A stretch of 64,000 nucleotides of DNA from Pseudomonas sp. Root562 (GCF_001427125.1 NZ_LMGK01000020.1:1-64000); one strand, 5' to 3'; positions 44,766 through 54,181 are shown, counted from the first letter of the stretch. The notes: generated by a model from the letters alone, not told the origin. Program-made: numbers and translations.

Positions 44766-44980
44766 CATCTCAATTGCCTGGCGTGCCGTTGGTCGCTCAC
44801 CCCAAGCCGACATCCCCCAGACATACCCGCGTTTGCCTTGAAACAGACGATGGCACACACCAAAAGGCAGCAATCACGGCAAATTCGTCATCATTCTCGA
44901 CTCGCCAGCGTGATAGCCTTTTACAACTTCGGCGTTGACACTTTTGCTCAAGCCCTTCCATTTCCATTGGTGGAACTCAT

Positions 44981-45850
44981 ATGTCCAGGCTGTCTCATCA
45001 AGATTTGCGCCACAATTTTCGCCAGCTGTTCGCGTCCAAAACCTGCTATCACACCGCATCGGTCTTCGATCCGATGTCGGCGCGCATCGCCGCCGACCTG
45101 GGGTTTGAGGTAGGCATCCTGGGAGGTTCGGTTGCATCGTTACAAGTGCTGGGCGCCCCCGACTTTGCCTTGATCACCCTCAGTGAGTTCGCCGAGCAGG
45201 CCACCCGTATCGGGCGTGTCGCCCAGTTACCGGTCATCGCCGACGCCGACCATGGCTACGGCAATGCATTGAATGTGATGCGTACCATTGTCGAACTGGA
45301 ACGTGCCGGCATCGCGGCCCTGACCATCGAAGACACCCTGCTGCCCGCCCAATTCGGCCGTAAATCCACCGACCTGATTACCGTCGCCGAGGGCGTCGGC
45401 AAGATCCGCGCGGCACTGGAAGCCCGCTGCGATTCGGAAATGGCAATCATTGCCCGCACCAACGCAGGGATCCTGCCGGTGCAGGAAATCATCAGCCGCA
45501 CCAAGCAATACCAGCGCGCCGGTGCCGATGGTATTTGCATGGTAGGGGTAAAGGATTTCGATCATCTGGAGCAAATCGCCGAACACCTGAGCGTCCCGTT
45601 GATGCTGGTGACCTACGGCAACCCGCTGCTGCGTGACGACAAACGTCTGGCCGAACTTGGCGTGCGCGTGGTAATCGACGGCCACGGCGCCTACTTCGCC
45701 GCCATCAAGGCGACCTACGACAGCCTGCGCGAGCAACGCCAGATCTTCACCCAGGCCTCTGACCTGAGCGCTACCGAACTGACTCACACCTACACTCAGC
45801 CTGAAGAGTACATCCGCTATGCGGAGGAATTCATGAGCGTCAAGGAGTGA
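44981..45850 (+). CDS. oxaloacetate decarboxylase, isocitrate lyase/PEP mutase superfamily
   Basis: 289 residues. The Mg-binding and substrate loop [19 protein letters not shown] and the [13 protein letters not shown] segment (where isocitrate lyase has KKCGH) are those of the PA4872-type oxaloacetate decarboxylase, not lyases with a catalytic Cys. [23 protein letters not shown] opens the barrel. It converts oxaloacetate to pyruvate and CO2. It follows the AruG-like gene by 215 bp with no visible terminator; that gap holds nothing I recognise. Substrate assignment is by family resemblance. Confidence 0.85.
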   Translation: MSRLSHQDLRHNFRQLFASKTCYHTASVFDPMSARIAADLGFEVGILGGSVASLQVLGAPDFALITLSEFAEQATRIGRVAQLPVIADADHGYGNALNVMRTIVELERAGIAALTIEDTLLPAQFGRKSTDLITVAEGVGKIRAALEARCDSEMAIIARTNAGILPVQEIISRTKQYQRAGADGICMVGVKDFDHLEQIAEHLSVPLMLVTYGNPLLRDDKRLAELGVRVVIDGHGAYFAAIKATYDSLREQRQIFTQASDLSATELTHTYTQPEEYIRYAEEFMSVKE

Positions 45851-45891
45851 TGGGCAGGCGGTAGTCAGGCGGCGACAGTGGGATCAGGGGA

Positions 45892-46965
45892 TCAAACCGA
45901 GCCGAGCAGCTCATGCCGTGGCCTGTCGTCACGGCAACAGATCACCCGATTACGCCCCGTGCTCTTGGCTTCATACAGCGCCTGATCCGCATCATTGAGC
46001 CACAGGGTCGCGTCGGTGTGGCCTGCATTGAACGCCGCAAGACCAATACTCAGGCTGACCTTCAACGTCGGATTCTGTTCATAACCCAGGGTGGCGAAGC
46101 GATCACGCAAGCCCTCCATGACAGCAGCGGCACTGCTCAGGGGCAGGTCCGGCAGGATCACGCAAAATTCATCGCCGCCATAACGCCCGGCGACATCCGT
46201 GGCCCGCAGGTTGTGTTTGAGCATCTTGCTCAGTTGCCGCAACACGATGTCTCCGGCGACGTGACCGTAGGTGTCGTTGATGATTTTGAAATGGTCGATG
46301 TCGATCAGGGCAATCGCCCCGCCCTGGCGTTGCCGCTGGCAGCGCTGGAATTCCACTTCCAGCTGGTCCTTCCAGGCGCCGTGGTTGAGCAATCCGGTCA
46401 GGCTGTCGGTGCGGCTCAGGGCCAGTAACTCGCGTTTTTGCCGCCCGAGGGTATAAGCCTGGCGATAGCAGATCCAGCCCAGCGCCAGCGGATAAAGACA
46501 CATCAGCGGCAAACAGGCGTAGAGCTGGATCTGGCTGGTTTCGGGAACCACGACGGGGCTGAAAAACAGCCAGCCGACGCCCATCCCGAGTACCTGCGCG
46601 GCGGTCCCCGTCAGCAGAAAGCGCAAACCGCCAATGGCGACATTATTCATCGCCATCATCGAAAGGGTGGTGGCGGCAGGCAAAGGATTGAAGTGCATGG
46701 CGACAACCCAGAACCCACCCATAAAGGCGTCCACCAACAGGTTACGCTGTTCCGCGTGGTAGGGACGCGCAACCCGACGCGACCAATGGTAGGCCAGGTG
46801 CGGCCAGAGCAACCCATTGAACAACATCAGGCCCCATACCCAAGGCGCCGGGTTCAATGGGAACATCGCCACACTCACGCATAACAAGCCCAACCCGAGG
46901 CCGAGGATGCGCGATGTGTAGAGCCTCCTGGCCAGTGAAAGTCCTTTTCCTCCCATCTTTCCCAT
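45892..46965 (-). CDS. membrane diguanylate cyclase (MASE2-GGDEF)
   Basis: 357 residues. The N-terminal half is a MASE2 sensor region with five or six membrane helices (SRILGLGLGLLCVSVAMFPL, AFMGGFWVVAMHFNPLP). The C-terminal half is a GGDEF domain with RTDSLTGLLNHGAW, the intact active site GGDEF at 263-267, and an inhibitory site RxxD (RATD) exactly five residues before it, so product feedback is likely. It makes c-di-GMP from GTP. The ATG at 46965 follows AGAGG; the eight codons upstream are probably leader. Convergent with the decarboxylase gene. Confidence 0.92.
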   Translation of the reverse strand: MGKMGGKGLSLARRLYTSRILGLGLGLLCVSVAMFPLNPAPWVWGLMLFNGLLWPHLAYHWSRRVARPYHAEQRNLLVDAFMGGFWVVAMHFNPLPAATTLSMMAMNNVAIGGLRFLLTGTAAQVLGMGVGWLFFSPVVVPETSQIQLYACLPLMCLYPLALGWICYRQAYTLGRQKRELLALSRTDSLTGLLNHGAWKDQLEVEFQRCQRQRQGGAIALIDIDHFKIINDTYGHVAGDIVLRQLSKMLKHNLRATDVAGRYGGDEFCVILPDLPLSSAAAVMEGLRDRFATLGYEQNPTLKVSLSIGLAAFNAGHTDATLWLNDADQALYEAKSTGRNRVICCRDDRPRHELLGSV

Positions 46966-47189
46966 TGGGACCTCTGCCGCACGGAACAAAACCTGATTAC
47001 ACCGGTGGTGCAGGTACTGTCGGAGTCTAACAGGGCAACGTCAAATAGCCATCACCGGCTAGCGGCGCATAAACCGAGCGCTGTGTGCGAGTCTGTTCGC
47101 GCCCACTTGATGAAGATCACGCGCAATACCGCTTCGTTTGGCTATACATGAAAGAAGCGTTCGCTAAACCACGAGCAAACAGGAGGCCC

Positions 47190-48644
47190 ATGCAGACCTT
47201 TCAAGTGCTGATCATCGGCAGCGGCTTTGGTGGTCAGTGCGCCGCCGTCAATTTGCTCAAGGCCGGCATTACCGACTTCCGTGTGCTGGAGCGGCGGGAC
47301 TTCTTCGGTGGCACCTGGTGCCAGAACACCTACCCCGGCGCCGCCGTCGATGTGCCTTCACCGCTGTATTCACTGTCCTTTGCCCCCTACCGCTGGACGC
47401 AGATGTTTGCCGAACAGGCCGAACTTCATCGCTACACCGGTCATGTGATCGAGCACTTTGGCCTGCGCGAACGAGTGGAATTGCAAGCCGATGTCGAGCG
47501 TGTCGAATGGGACGATGCCGGCAAACGCTGGGCCGTGCACACTGCCGCCAAAGGCACGTTTCACGCACAATTTCTGATCAACGCCACGGGTCCCTTGAGC
47601 CAACCGGTAATTCCGCATTTCGAGGGGCAGGAACGCTTCCAGGGCAAAACCTTTCATACCAACAATTGGGACCATTCCTACGATTACCGGCAAAAACGCG
47701 TGGCCATTGTCGGCAGCGGTGCCAGCGCGGCGCAGGTGATTCCGGCGATAGCCCCGGACGTCGGGCACTTGCATGTGTTCCAGCGTACGCCGCATTGGGT
47801 GCTGCCTCGGGCTGACCGCACATTCGGGCGTTTCCAGCGTTGGTTGCTCGGCATCAGGCCGGCCTACAAGCTGCTGCGCTGGATGATCTACTGGCAGTTT
47901 GAAACCCGGGTGATCGCCTTCAAATACTCGAAACCGGCGTTGCACATGGTCCAGCAAAAGGCCCTGCGCTTCATCAGGCGCCAGGTTCCCGACGGCGAAC
48001 TTCGGCGAAAACTGACGCCGGACTACACCATCGGCTGCAAACGGGTGATTCTATCGAGCACGCTGTACCCGGCGCTGGCCCGCAGCAACGTAACGCTGCA
48101 CAGCCGCGAACAGGCCATCGCCGCTATCGACGAAACCGGTATCGTCATGCAGGACGGCCAACACATCGATCTCGATCTGATTATCTGGTCCACCGGTTAT
48201 GACGCCACCGACGGGGTGATTTCCTACCCGGTCAGCGGCAAGAACGGCACGAAACTGCGAAATGTCTGGCGCGAATTCCCCCGAGCCTACCTCGGCACTG
48301 CCCTGCCGGACTTTCCCAACCTGTTTATCGTCACCGGCCCGAACACGGGCATCGGCCACACCTCGGCGCTGTTCATCATCGAATCGCAAATGAACTACAT
48401 CCTCGACTGCATTCAAACGTTAAAAGCACAAGGTTTGCGCAGCATTGAAGTTCGCCCGGAAGCAGAACGTACCTACACTGAAATGATCCATAGAGAAATG
48501 GAGCGCACGGTGTGGAAGTCGGGAGGCTGCCACAGTTGGTATCAAAGCAAGAGCGGTCATGTGATTGCCATGTTTCCGGGGTTCAGTTTCAGCTTCCACC
48601 GCTTGACCCGAACCTTGAAACCGGCCGATCACATTTTGTCCTGA
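47190..48644 (+). CDS. flavin-dependent Baeyer-Villiger-type monooxygenase
   Basis: 484 residues. FAD-binding GSGFGG at 10-15, the BVMO fingerprint FxGxxxHxxxW at 150-160 (F150, G152, H156, W160) and the NADPH-binding GSGASA at 176-181 are all present. It inserts oxygen next to a ketone carbonyl to give an ester or lactone. AGGAGG at 47181-47186 lies only three bases before the ATG at 47190, which is close but the only good start. An esterase-like gene follows after 22 bp, the usual pairing for oxidising ketones and then cleaving the ester. The substrate is unknown. Confidence 0.92.
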   Translation: MQTFQVLIIGSGFGGQCAAVNLLKAGITDFRVLERRDFFGGTWCQNTYPGAAVDVPSPLYSLSFAPYRWTQMFAEQAELHRYTGHVIEHFGLRERVELQADVERVEWDDAGKRWAVHTAAKGTFHAQFLINATGPLSQPVIPHFEGQERFQGKTFHTNNWDHSYDYRQKRVAIVGSGASAAQVIPAIAPDVGHLHVFQRTPHWVLPRADRTFGRFQRWLLGIRPAYKLLRWMIYWQFETRVIAFKYSKPALHMVQQKALRFIRRQVPDGELRRKLTPDYTIGCKRVILSSTLYPALARSNVTLHSREQAIAAIDETGIVMQDGQHIDLDLIIWSTGYDATDGVISYPVSGKNGTKLRNVWREFPRAYLGTALPDFPNLFIVTGPNTGIGHTSALFIIESQMNYILDCIQTLKAQGLRSIEVRPEAERTYTEMIHREMERTVWKSGGCHSWYQSKSGHVIAMFPGFSFSFHRLTRTLKPADHILS

Positions 48645-48666
48645 TTCGTCAGAAGGAAGGCGCCTG

Positions 48667-49623
48667 ATGCTTTTACTGGTTGTCGCAATCGCGGTTTTTG
48701 CCGCCTGGAGCTGGTTGAGCTACCCGGCCATCGGCTATTGGATCTATGAATTGAGCACGGCCGCCGAAGCCAAGTTGTACAAGCTGCACAAGATTGTCGT
48801 GCCCATCGCCGAAATGACCGTCTCGACCTGGCAAGGTGGCCCCTACGAAGCATCCAGCAATGTGTTGATGCTGCATGGTTTTAGCGCCGATAAAAATATC
48901 TGGCTGCGCTTTGCCCGATATTTTGTCGGCAATTATCGGGTCATCATCCCCGACATCGCCGGTCATGGCGAAACCGGCTTCAAGGCCGGCGGCGGCTATG
49001 ACATCCCGTTGCAGGCCAAGCGCATCATCCAATTGCTGGATGTGTGCGGCGTGGACAAGGTTCATGTGATTGGCAACTCGATGGGCGGGTATCTGGCGGC
49101 ATGGCTGGCGGCAACTTACCCGGAACGCATCGTTTCGGTCGCCCTGATTGATCCGGCGGGCGTGACCGCGCCCGAACCCAGTGATCTGGAGCGGCATCTG
49201 GCCCGGGGCCACAATCCTTTCCTGATCAACTCCCGCGAAGAATTCAAATACCTCTATGCCATGACCATGGCCGATCCACCATGGGTGCCGCGCGTGGTGC
49301 TGGATGCCTTTGCCCATCGCTATGAACAGTCGCGGGACGAACTGGAAGAGATTTTTCGCGACTTCCGCGCCAGCCCGCCGATGGAGCCGAAACTCCCTTC
49401 GATCAAAGCCCCGGCCCTGCTGCTCTGGGGACGCAAGGACCGTTTGATCGATGTCAGCAGTGTGGCGATCTGGAGCAAAGGCATCGCTGATCTACGGGTA
49501 GAAATCTGGGAAGGCGTCGGCCATATGCCCATGGTCGAGGCACCGGCCGGTTCAGCCCACCTGTATCGGGAGTTTTTGGCATCGCTGCGCTCGGAAAGCC
49601 CACAGGATCAACGACTGCACTGA
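48667..49623 (+). CDS. membrane-anchored alpha/beta hydrolase
   Basis: 318 residues with an N-terminal hydrophobic helix (LLLVVAIAVFAAWSWLSYP) that probably anchors it. Oxyanion HGFSADK, nucleophile elbow GNSMGG (S138), acid residue in WGRKDRLID and His in GVGHMPM complete the catalytic set. It resembles esterases and lipases encoded beside Baeyer-Villiger monooxygenases, so it probably cleaves the ester made by the preceding enzyme. Both genes likely form one transcript. Confidence 0.9.
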   Translation: MLLLVVAIAVFAAWSWLSYPAIGYWIYELSTAAEAKLYKLHKIVVPIAEMTVSTWQGGPYEASSNVLMLHGFSADKNIWLRFARYFVGNYRVIIPDIAGHGETGFKAGGGYDIPLQAKRIIQLLDVCGVDKVHVIGNSMGGYLAAWLAATYPERIVSVALIDPAGVTAPEPSDLERHLARGHNPFLINSREEFKYLYAMTMADPPWVPRVVLDAFAHRYEQSRDELEEIFRDFRASPPMEPKLPSIKAPALLLWGRKDRLIDVSSVAIWSKGIADLRVEIWEGVGHMPMVEAPAGSAHLYREFLASLRSESPQDQRLH

Positions 49624-49734
49624 AGATGCAGTCCTTTGCAGAATGAAGTTCGTCAGAAACTTCGTTTGTCGGCGACGCCCAAGGCTGCGATCTTTTGATC
49701 CATCCTTCTCGTTACCGCGCCAGGAATTCTGTTC

Positions 49735-51114
49735 ATGAACCACCCTAGCTTCGTCAGCCCTGACCTGATCCGCCAACGCTTTTCCAGAGCGATGTCCGAC
49801 ATGTACCGCGAAGAAGTGCCGCTGTACGGCGCGTTGATGGAATTGGTGGAACAGACCAACCGTCACGTGCTCGACAGCGATCCGCAAGTGGCGCAGCAGT
49901 TGAACAGCACTGGCGAAATCGAACGCCTGGACCTGGAGCGCCACGGTGCGATCCGGGTCGGCACGGCCGCTGAACTGGCCACCCTCGCCCGCCTGTTCGC
50001 GGTGATGGGCATGCAACCCGTGGGTTATTACGATTTGACCCCGGCCGGCGTCCCCGTGCACTCCACGGCATTTCGTGCCGTGCATGAAGCAGCGTTGCAG
50101 GTCAGCCCGTTCCGTGTTTTCACCTCGCTATTGCGCCTGGAACTGATCGAAGATCTTGAGTTGCGGGCCTTCGCCCAGTCGGTTTTGGATAAACGGTCGA
50201 TCTTCACCCCGACTGCGCTCACGTTGATCGAGCGCGCCGAGACCCAGGGCGGTCTCACCGAACAAGAGGCGGTAACATTCGTCGAGCAGGCGCTGGAAAC
50301 CTTCCGCTGGCACCACAGTGCCACTGTGACCGCCGAGCAATATCAGAAGCTCAGCGCCCAGCATCGCCTGATCGCCGATGTCGTGGCTTTCAAGGGGCCG
50401 CATATCAATCACCTGACTCCGCGTACCCTGGACATCGACATCGTCCAGGCACAAATGCCTGCCCATGGCATCACCCCCAAAGCGGTAATCGAAGGTCCGC
50501 CCCGTCGTCAGTGCCCTATTCTGCTGCGCCAGACCAGTTTCAAGGCACTCGACGAACCGGTCGCGTTCATCGACCAAGCCCAAACACGCGGCAGTCACAG
50601 CGCCCGTTTTGGTGAGATCGAACAACGTGGCGCTGCGCTCACGCCCAAAGGCCGGGCGCTGTATGACCGCCTGCTCAATGCGGCGCGGGATGAACTCAAG
50701 GATTTCCCCAATGAAGCCAATGCCAAGCGTTACAACACGCTGATGGCGCAACACTTCAGCGAATTTCCCGACACCTACGAAGACATGCGCCGTCAGGAGC
50801 TGGCGTACTTTCGCTATTTTGTGACAGAAAAAGGCCTGGCAGCAGCCGAACTGAAAACCCTGCCACTGGAAGATCTGGTCAGCGGTGGTTATCTGCGAGT
50901 CGAACCGTTGGTGTACGAAGATTTCCTGCCGGTCAGCGCGGCGGGGATTTTTCAGTCAAATCTGGGGGACGCGGCGCAGACCCACTATGGCGTGCATTCC
51001 AATCAGCAAGCGTTCGAGAGAGCCCTGGGGCGCCCGACCATTGATGAATTGGGGTTGTATGCCGAGACCCAGCGGCGCTCGATCGAGCAGTGTTTTGCCT
51101 CGTTCGTACACTGA
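49735..51114 (+). CDS. hglS: 2-oxoadipate dioxygenase/decarboxylase HglS (YdcJ/DUF1338 family)
   Basis: 459 residues. The family enzyme of P. putida converts 2-oxoadipate to D-2-hydroxyglutarate in D-lysine catabolism, using Fe(II). The metal ligands described for it, H70, H226 and E294, fall at exactly these positions here (LERHGAIRVG, PHINHLTPR, ARFGEIEQ), and R74 after the first His is also present. Other lysine catabolism genes are not nearby, so it works as a stand-alone gene or the locus is dispersed. A perfect REP hairpin follows 12 bases after the stop. Confidence 0.92.
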   Translation: MNHPSFVSPDLIRQRFSRAMSDMYREEVPLYGALMELVEQTNRHVLDSDPQVAQQLNSTGEIERLDLERHGAIRVGTAAELATLARLFAVMGMQPVGYYDLTPAGVPVHSTAFRAVHEAALQVSPFRVFTSLLRLELIEDLELRAFAQSVLDKRSIFTPTALTLIERAETQGGLTEQEAVTFVEQALETFRWHHSATVTAEQYQKLSAQHRLIADVVAFKGPHINHLTPRTLDIDIVQAQMPAHGITPKAVIEGPPRRQCPILLRQTSFKALDEPVAFIDQAQTRGSHSARFGEIEQRGAALTPKGRALYDRLLNAARDELKDFPNEANAKRYNTLMAQHFSEFPDTYEDMRRQELAYFRYFVTEKGLAAAELKTLPLEDLVSGGYLRVEPLVYEDFLPVSAAGIFQSNLGDAAQTHYGVHSNQQAFERALGRPTIDELGLYAETQRRSIEQCFASFVH

Positions 51115-51125
51115 CACTGGACTGA

Positions 51126-51155
51126 CTGCGGGAGCGAGCACGCTCGCTCCCGCAG
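51126..51155. repeat. perfect REP hairpin between convergent genes
   Basis: CTGCGGGAGCGAGC and its exact complement with a 2-base loop; same 14-bp design as the element at 37469-37498 but with CGGG for TAGG. Probably the shared terminator/stabiliser of hglS and the convergent DJ-1 gene. Confidence 0.9.
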
Positions 51156-51161
51156 AGTGGG

Positions 51162-51839
51162 TTATTTCAGTTTCGCCAATAGCGCTTCAGCCGTTGCCTG
51201 TGACGACGCCGGATTCTGCCCGGTCAGCAACAGACCATCCGTGAGCACATAGCTTGCCCAGTCCGGGCCCTTGGAAAAAATCCCGCCTTTGGCCTTGAGC
51301 TCGTCTTCGACCAGAAACGGCACGACGTTGGTCAATTGCACGGCGTCCTCCTCACTGTTGGTGAACCCCGTCACCTTCTTGCCTTTGACCAAGGGCTGGC
51401 CGTCGGCGCTCTTGGCATGCCGTAAAACACCCGGGGCATGGCAAACGGTCGCGACCGGTTTGCCGGCGTTGTAAAAAGATTCGATCAGGGCAATCGAATG
51501 CTTGTCTTCGGCCAGGTCCCAAAGCGGACCATGGCCTCCGGGATAGAAAATCGCATCGTAATCGCTGGCCTTGACCGAGCTGAGCAGCACGGTGGATGCC
51601 AAGGCCGACTGCGCAGCCGTGTCCTTGCGAAAACGCTCGGTGGCTTCAGTTTGTGCATCCGGTTCGTCACTTTTCGGGTCCAGCGGTGGTTGCCCGCCTT
51701 TGGGTGAAGCCAGGGTCAACTGAGCGCCGGCATCCTTGAAGGCGTAATACGGTGCCGCGAATTCCTCCAGCCAGAATCCGGTTTTCTTGCCGGTGTTACC
51801 CAATTGATCGTGGGACGTTAAAACCATCAGGATTTTCAT
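51162..51839 (-). CDS. DJ-1/PfpI family protein (Hsp31-like type 1 glutamine amidotransferase)
   Basis: 225 residues. The nucleophile Cys is in TVCHAPG (C133-H134), a Glu in WLEEFAAPYYAF (E25/E26) completes the usual site, and YPGGHGPLWDL is the loop before it. This layout is that of Hsp31/glyoxalase III-like proteins, which act on methylglyoxal or as holdases. No operon partner. ATG at 51839. Confidence 0.9.
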   Translation of the reverse strand: MKILMVLTSHDQLGNTGKKTGFWLEEFAAPYYAFKDAGAQLTLASPKGGQPPLDPKSDEPDAQTEATERFRKDTAAQSALASTVLLSSVKASDYDAIFYPGGHGPLWDLAEDKHSIALIESFYNAGKPVATVCHAPGVLRHAKSADGQPLVKGKKVTGFTNSEEDAVQLTNVVPFLVEDELKAKGGIFSKGPDWASYVLTDGLLLTGQNPASSQATAEALLAKLK

Positions 51840-52167
51840 GTCGTCACTCCGTCTCGGGACTGCAATGGTGGCTTATAGCCGTGATGCGCCGAAAACTGCC
51901 CGCTTGGCACGCTGCAGGTTCTCGGCGCGAGGTGGATCATTCGGTCTGTCGGGCGATTCGACAAGGTGCGCCACAATTCGACCTGTATTGCGCAGCAACC
52001 TGCGCAGATATCGAGGTGTTTTAGCGAAAGAACGTTCCCCTGAATTGACTCGACCTGCGGCCTCAGGGGCTTCGCGGCTTATGGCACGGACCTTGTTAAT
52101 CGTGAGACCCCCATCAGGCGAACGTGCCTTTCGGGAGCCTCACTTTACTCTAGCAAGGAGAGCATCC
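51840..52167. other. 328-bp divergent region before hcp
   Basis: It contains the promoters of the DJ-1 gene and hcp. A 7-bp inverted repeat CCCCTGA/TCAGGGG (52037-52043 and 52063-52069) is the only structure I see. The hcp frame is open back to 51838, but its ribosome site is at 52155-52160, so the upstream part is not coding. Confidence 0.45.
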
Positions 52168-52683
52168 ATGGCTACACCCGCGTATATGTATGTGAATGGC
52201 GTGACACAAGGCTTGATCACTGACGGTGCTTTCACGGCTGACTCCGTTGGCAACATCTTTCAGGAAGGTCGTGAAAATGAGGTCATGGTTCAAGGTTTCA
52301 GCCACGAACTGACAATGCCGCGCGATCCGCAATCTGGTCAAACAACAGGCCTACGCATTCACAAACCGGTAATAATCACGAAGGTCTTCGACAAATCTTC
52401 GCCCTTACTACTGCAGGCGTTGACGACGGGTGAAGTGATGACATCTGTCCTGATCAAATGGTACCGCATATCGATAAAGGGGACTCAAGAGCACTACTAC
52501 ACCACCGAGCTTGAAGATGCGATCATCGTCCATATCAAAGATTACATGCACAACTGCCAGGATCCGGCGAATTCGCATTTCACGCATTTACAAGACGTGC
52601 ACTTTACCTATCGAAAAATAACCTGGACCCACGAAGTAAGTGGTACTTCGGGCTCCGATGACTGGCGCTCGCCGGCAGGCTGA
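52168..52683 (+). CDS. hcp: Hcp-family type VI secretion tube protein, orphan
   Basis: 171 residues, one Hcp barrel: MATPAYMYVNGVTQGLITDG, FSHELTMPRDPQSGQTTGLR, HKPVIITKVFDKSSPLLLQA and a C-terminal THEVSGTSGSDDWRSP. Hcp forms the inner tube of type VI secretion and carries small effectors. AAGGAG at 52155-52160 precedes the ATG. No VgrG, sheath or immunity gene is close, so it is an orphan Hcp serving a system encoded elsewhere. Downstream DNA is AT-rich. Confidence 0.93.
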   Translation: MATPAYMYVNGVTQGLITDGAFTADSVGNIFQEGRENEVMVQGFSHELTMPRDPQSGQTTGLRIHKPVIITKVFDKSSPLLLQALTTGEVMTSVLIKWYRISIKGTQEHYYTTELEDAIIVHIKDYMHNCQDPANSHFTHLQDVHFTYRKITWTHEVSGTSGSDDWRSPAG

Positions 52684-53014
52684 TGTGCTCGTGCAATAAC
52701 TATCGAACCGCTTTTTTCCGGTCTAATTTATAGATCGTATTGGAGAAGCCCCATACGCAAAGAAGAGTTCGCCCAGTGCAATGGCCTCGGCATCCCTGCA
52801 CCGGTAAAGAGCCGCAACACTGGGCGAACGAGACGCATATTAAATCAACGCCTGGAAGTTGTCCGCGAATATAAACATGAAATTTACAGATACATATTTA
52901 TCAAATGTCGACTCCAATATAATTTGCATCACTCACTGAACTCACCAGCTCGTTAAAAACAGTGAATATCCCTGTACAAGTTGTACAGGAACATTCAACC
53001 GATAGAGCAGATAC
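52684..53014. other. 331-bp AT-rich gap with two inverted repeats
   Basis: GTTCGCCCAGTG at 52767-52778 is repeated inverted at 52818-52829 (12 bp perfect, 39-bp spacer), a candidate structured end of the hcp transcript. CCTGTACAA-G-TTGTACAGG at 52971-52989 is a perfect 9-bp palindrome with one central base, more like an operator than a terminator. No coding frame is convincing. Confidence 0.55.
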
Positions 53015-53596
53015 TCAACTTTTGCGTGTAGTGACCTTGAGTATATCGGTGTAAACCACATTCACCGTCTGGCCTTTCTTCAGATCCTTTAGCTTGGCTT
53101 GCATTTCAGGTCTTACGACATCGATCGTCTTGGACTGGCCTTTGGGGTTCTCGAAGGTCACCCGATTGTTCTTCACATCGATGTCGGTGATCTTCAGTTG
53201 TACCTGTACCTGACGGTAGGCTTCCCCCCCCGGATTGGCGCTGCCGGGCGCGGCGCGGGCTTCACCGGTTCGCTCGATGCTGCCCGGCAAGCCTTTGTCG
53301 ATATCGGTGTCGAGGTAAGCCGCCACAGCGCGGGTCACCTCAATGTCCACTTGGTCGCCGGCCTTCAGGTTGCCGAGGTTCTTGGCCTTCTCGGTCAATT
53401 GCACATGCACCTGATTGCCCTCAGGCCCCTCAAGCACGACTTGATGATTGGCGGCATCGACCGACACGACTTTGGTGGTGATTTGATCTGCTTCCACGAC
53501 GGCAGACAGCGGGATGTCAGCCGCAATGACACTCAGGCTGGTGGCAGAGAGCAAGGTGGCAAGGGTGATGGCTTTGGTCAGTGCGTGAAGTTTCAT
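53015..53596 (-). CDS. exported protein of unknown function (repeated beta modules)
   Basis: 193 residues with a signal peptide (TLATLLSATSLSVIAAD). The mature part seems to hold two similar OB-like modules: TTKVVSVDAANHQVVLEGPE...VDIEVTRAV and LKITDIDVKNNRVTFENPKG...VNVVYTDILKV. Each has a hydrophobic-Asp-Asn-His/Asn-turn, then a Pro/Gly turn and a loop ending in a Lys-Gly-x-x-Val motif, as in DUF5666-like copper or cell-surface modules, but I do not claim a family. Start chosen at 53596; an ATG at 53620 is possible. It stands alone. Confidence 0.75.
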   Translation of the reverse strand: MKLHALTKAITLATLLSATSLSVIAADIPLSAVVEADQITTKVVSVDAANHQVVLEGPEGNQVHVQLTEKAKNLGNLKAGDQVDIEVTRAVAAYLDTDIDKGLPGSIERTGEARAAPGSANPGGEAYRQVQVQLKITDIDVKNNRVTFENPKGQSKTIDVVRPEMQAKLKDLKKGQTVNVVYTDILKVTTRKS

Positions 53597-53695
53597 AGGC
53601 AGAACATTCCCTGTGATCATTGGCGACAAACGGCTTTGAACCCGGGTTAAAAGCCGCGTGCGAATGAGCATAGACGCTGTTGCGCGAGTTCGACG

Positions 53696-53866
53696 CTAAT
53701 CTGCATTCTTCGCGGTTTCTTGCGCTGTCGACTCTCCGCTGCGGGTGCCCTTGCCACTTTCCTCGCGCCGCGTCGGATCGGTTGGACGCAGGGCATCGTT
53801 GTCGCGTTCTGTTTCCCCCGGTGGACGGGGCTCGTCGGGGTTTTCTGATTCCGGTGTCGGTTTCAT
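53696..53866 (-). CDS. small polar hypothetical protein
   Basis: 56 residues, very hydrophilic (Glu, Pro, Arg, Thr, Asp), with no signal peptide or membrane helix and probably disordered. GAGGA lies seven bases before the ATG at 53866, and the gene starts ten bases after the stop of the next small gene, so the two form an operon. Function unknown. Confidence 0.65.
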   Translation of the reverse strand: MKPTPESENPDEPRPPGETERDNDALRPTDPTRREESGKGTRSGESTAQETAKNAD

Positions 53867-53876
53867 GGCGTATTCC

Positions 53877-54119
53877 TCATGCCTCGGGGTCTTCGACTTC
53901 CCGGGCAACGTTGATGGCCGGTGAGTCTTTGTGGGACTGCTCCGCTTTGGCTCGCAAGTCTTGCCACTGTTGAAGGTCAACCGCGCCCTGACCCAGCAAA
54001 TCGTCGGCCAGACGCAGCAATTCCATGTAATGCGCGTCCGGGGATTGTTGCCAGTAAGCCTGGTCTTCAAACAGGCGCTGCCATGCGTCAAGGTCGGGTG
54101 GGGTGAGGTCTTCGCGCAT
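53877..54119 (-). CDS. small helical hypothetical protein
   Basis: 80 residues, acidic and helical (PPDLDAWQRLFEDQAYWQQS, LLRLADDLLGQGAVDLQQWQ), no Cys and no signal peptide. GGAG six bases before the ATG at 54119 fixes the start. Co-transcribed with the next small gene. I do not recognise a family. Confidence 0.7.
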   Translation of the reverse strand: MREDLTPPDLDAWQRLFEDQAYWQQSPDAHYMELLRLADDLLGQGAVDLQQWQDLRAKAEQSHKDSPAINVAREVEDPEA

Positions 54120-54181
54120 GACAGTCTCCGGTCTGTGGCCTTCTTGATTTAGGAGGCCCGCGAACATCAGAGAGTTCCGGC

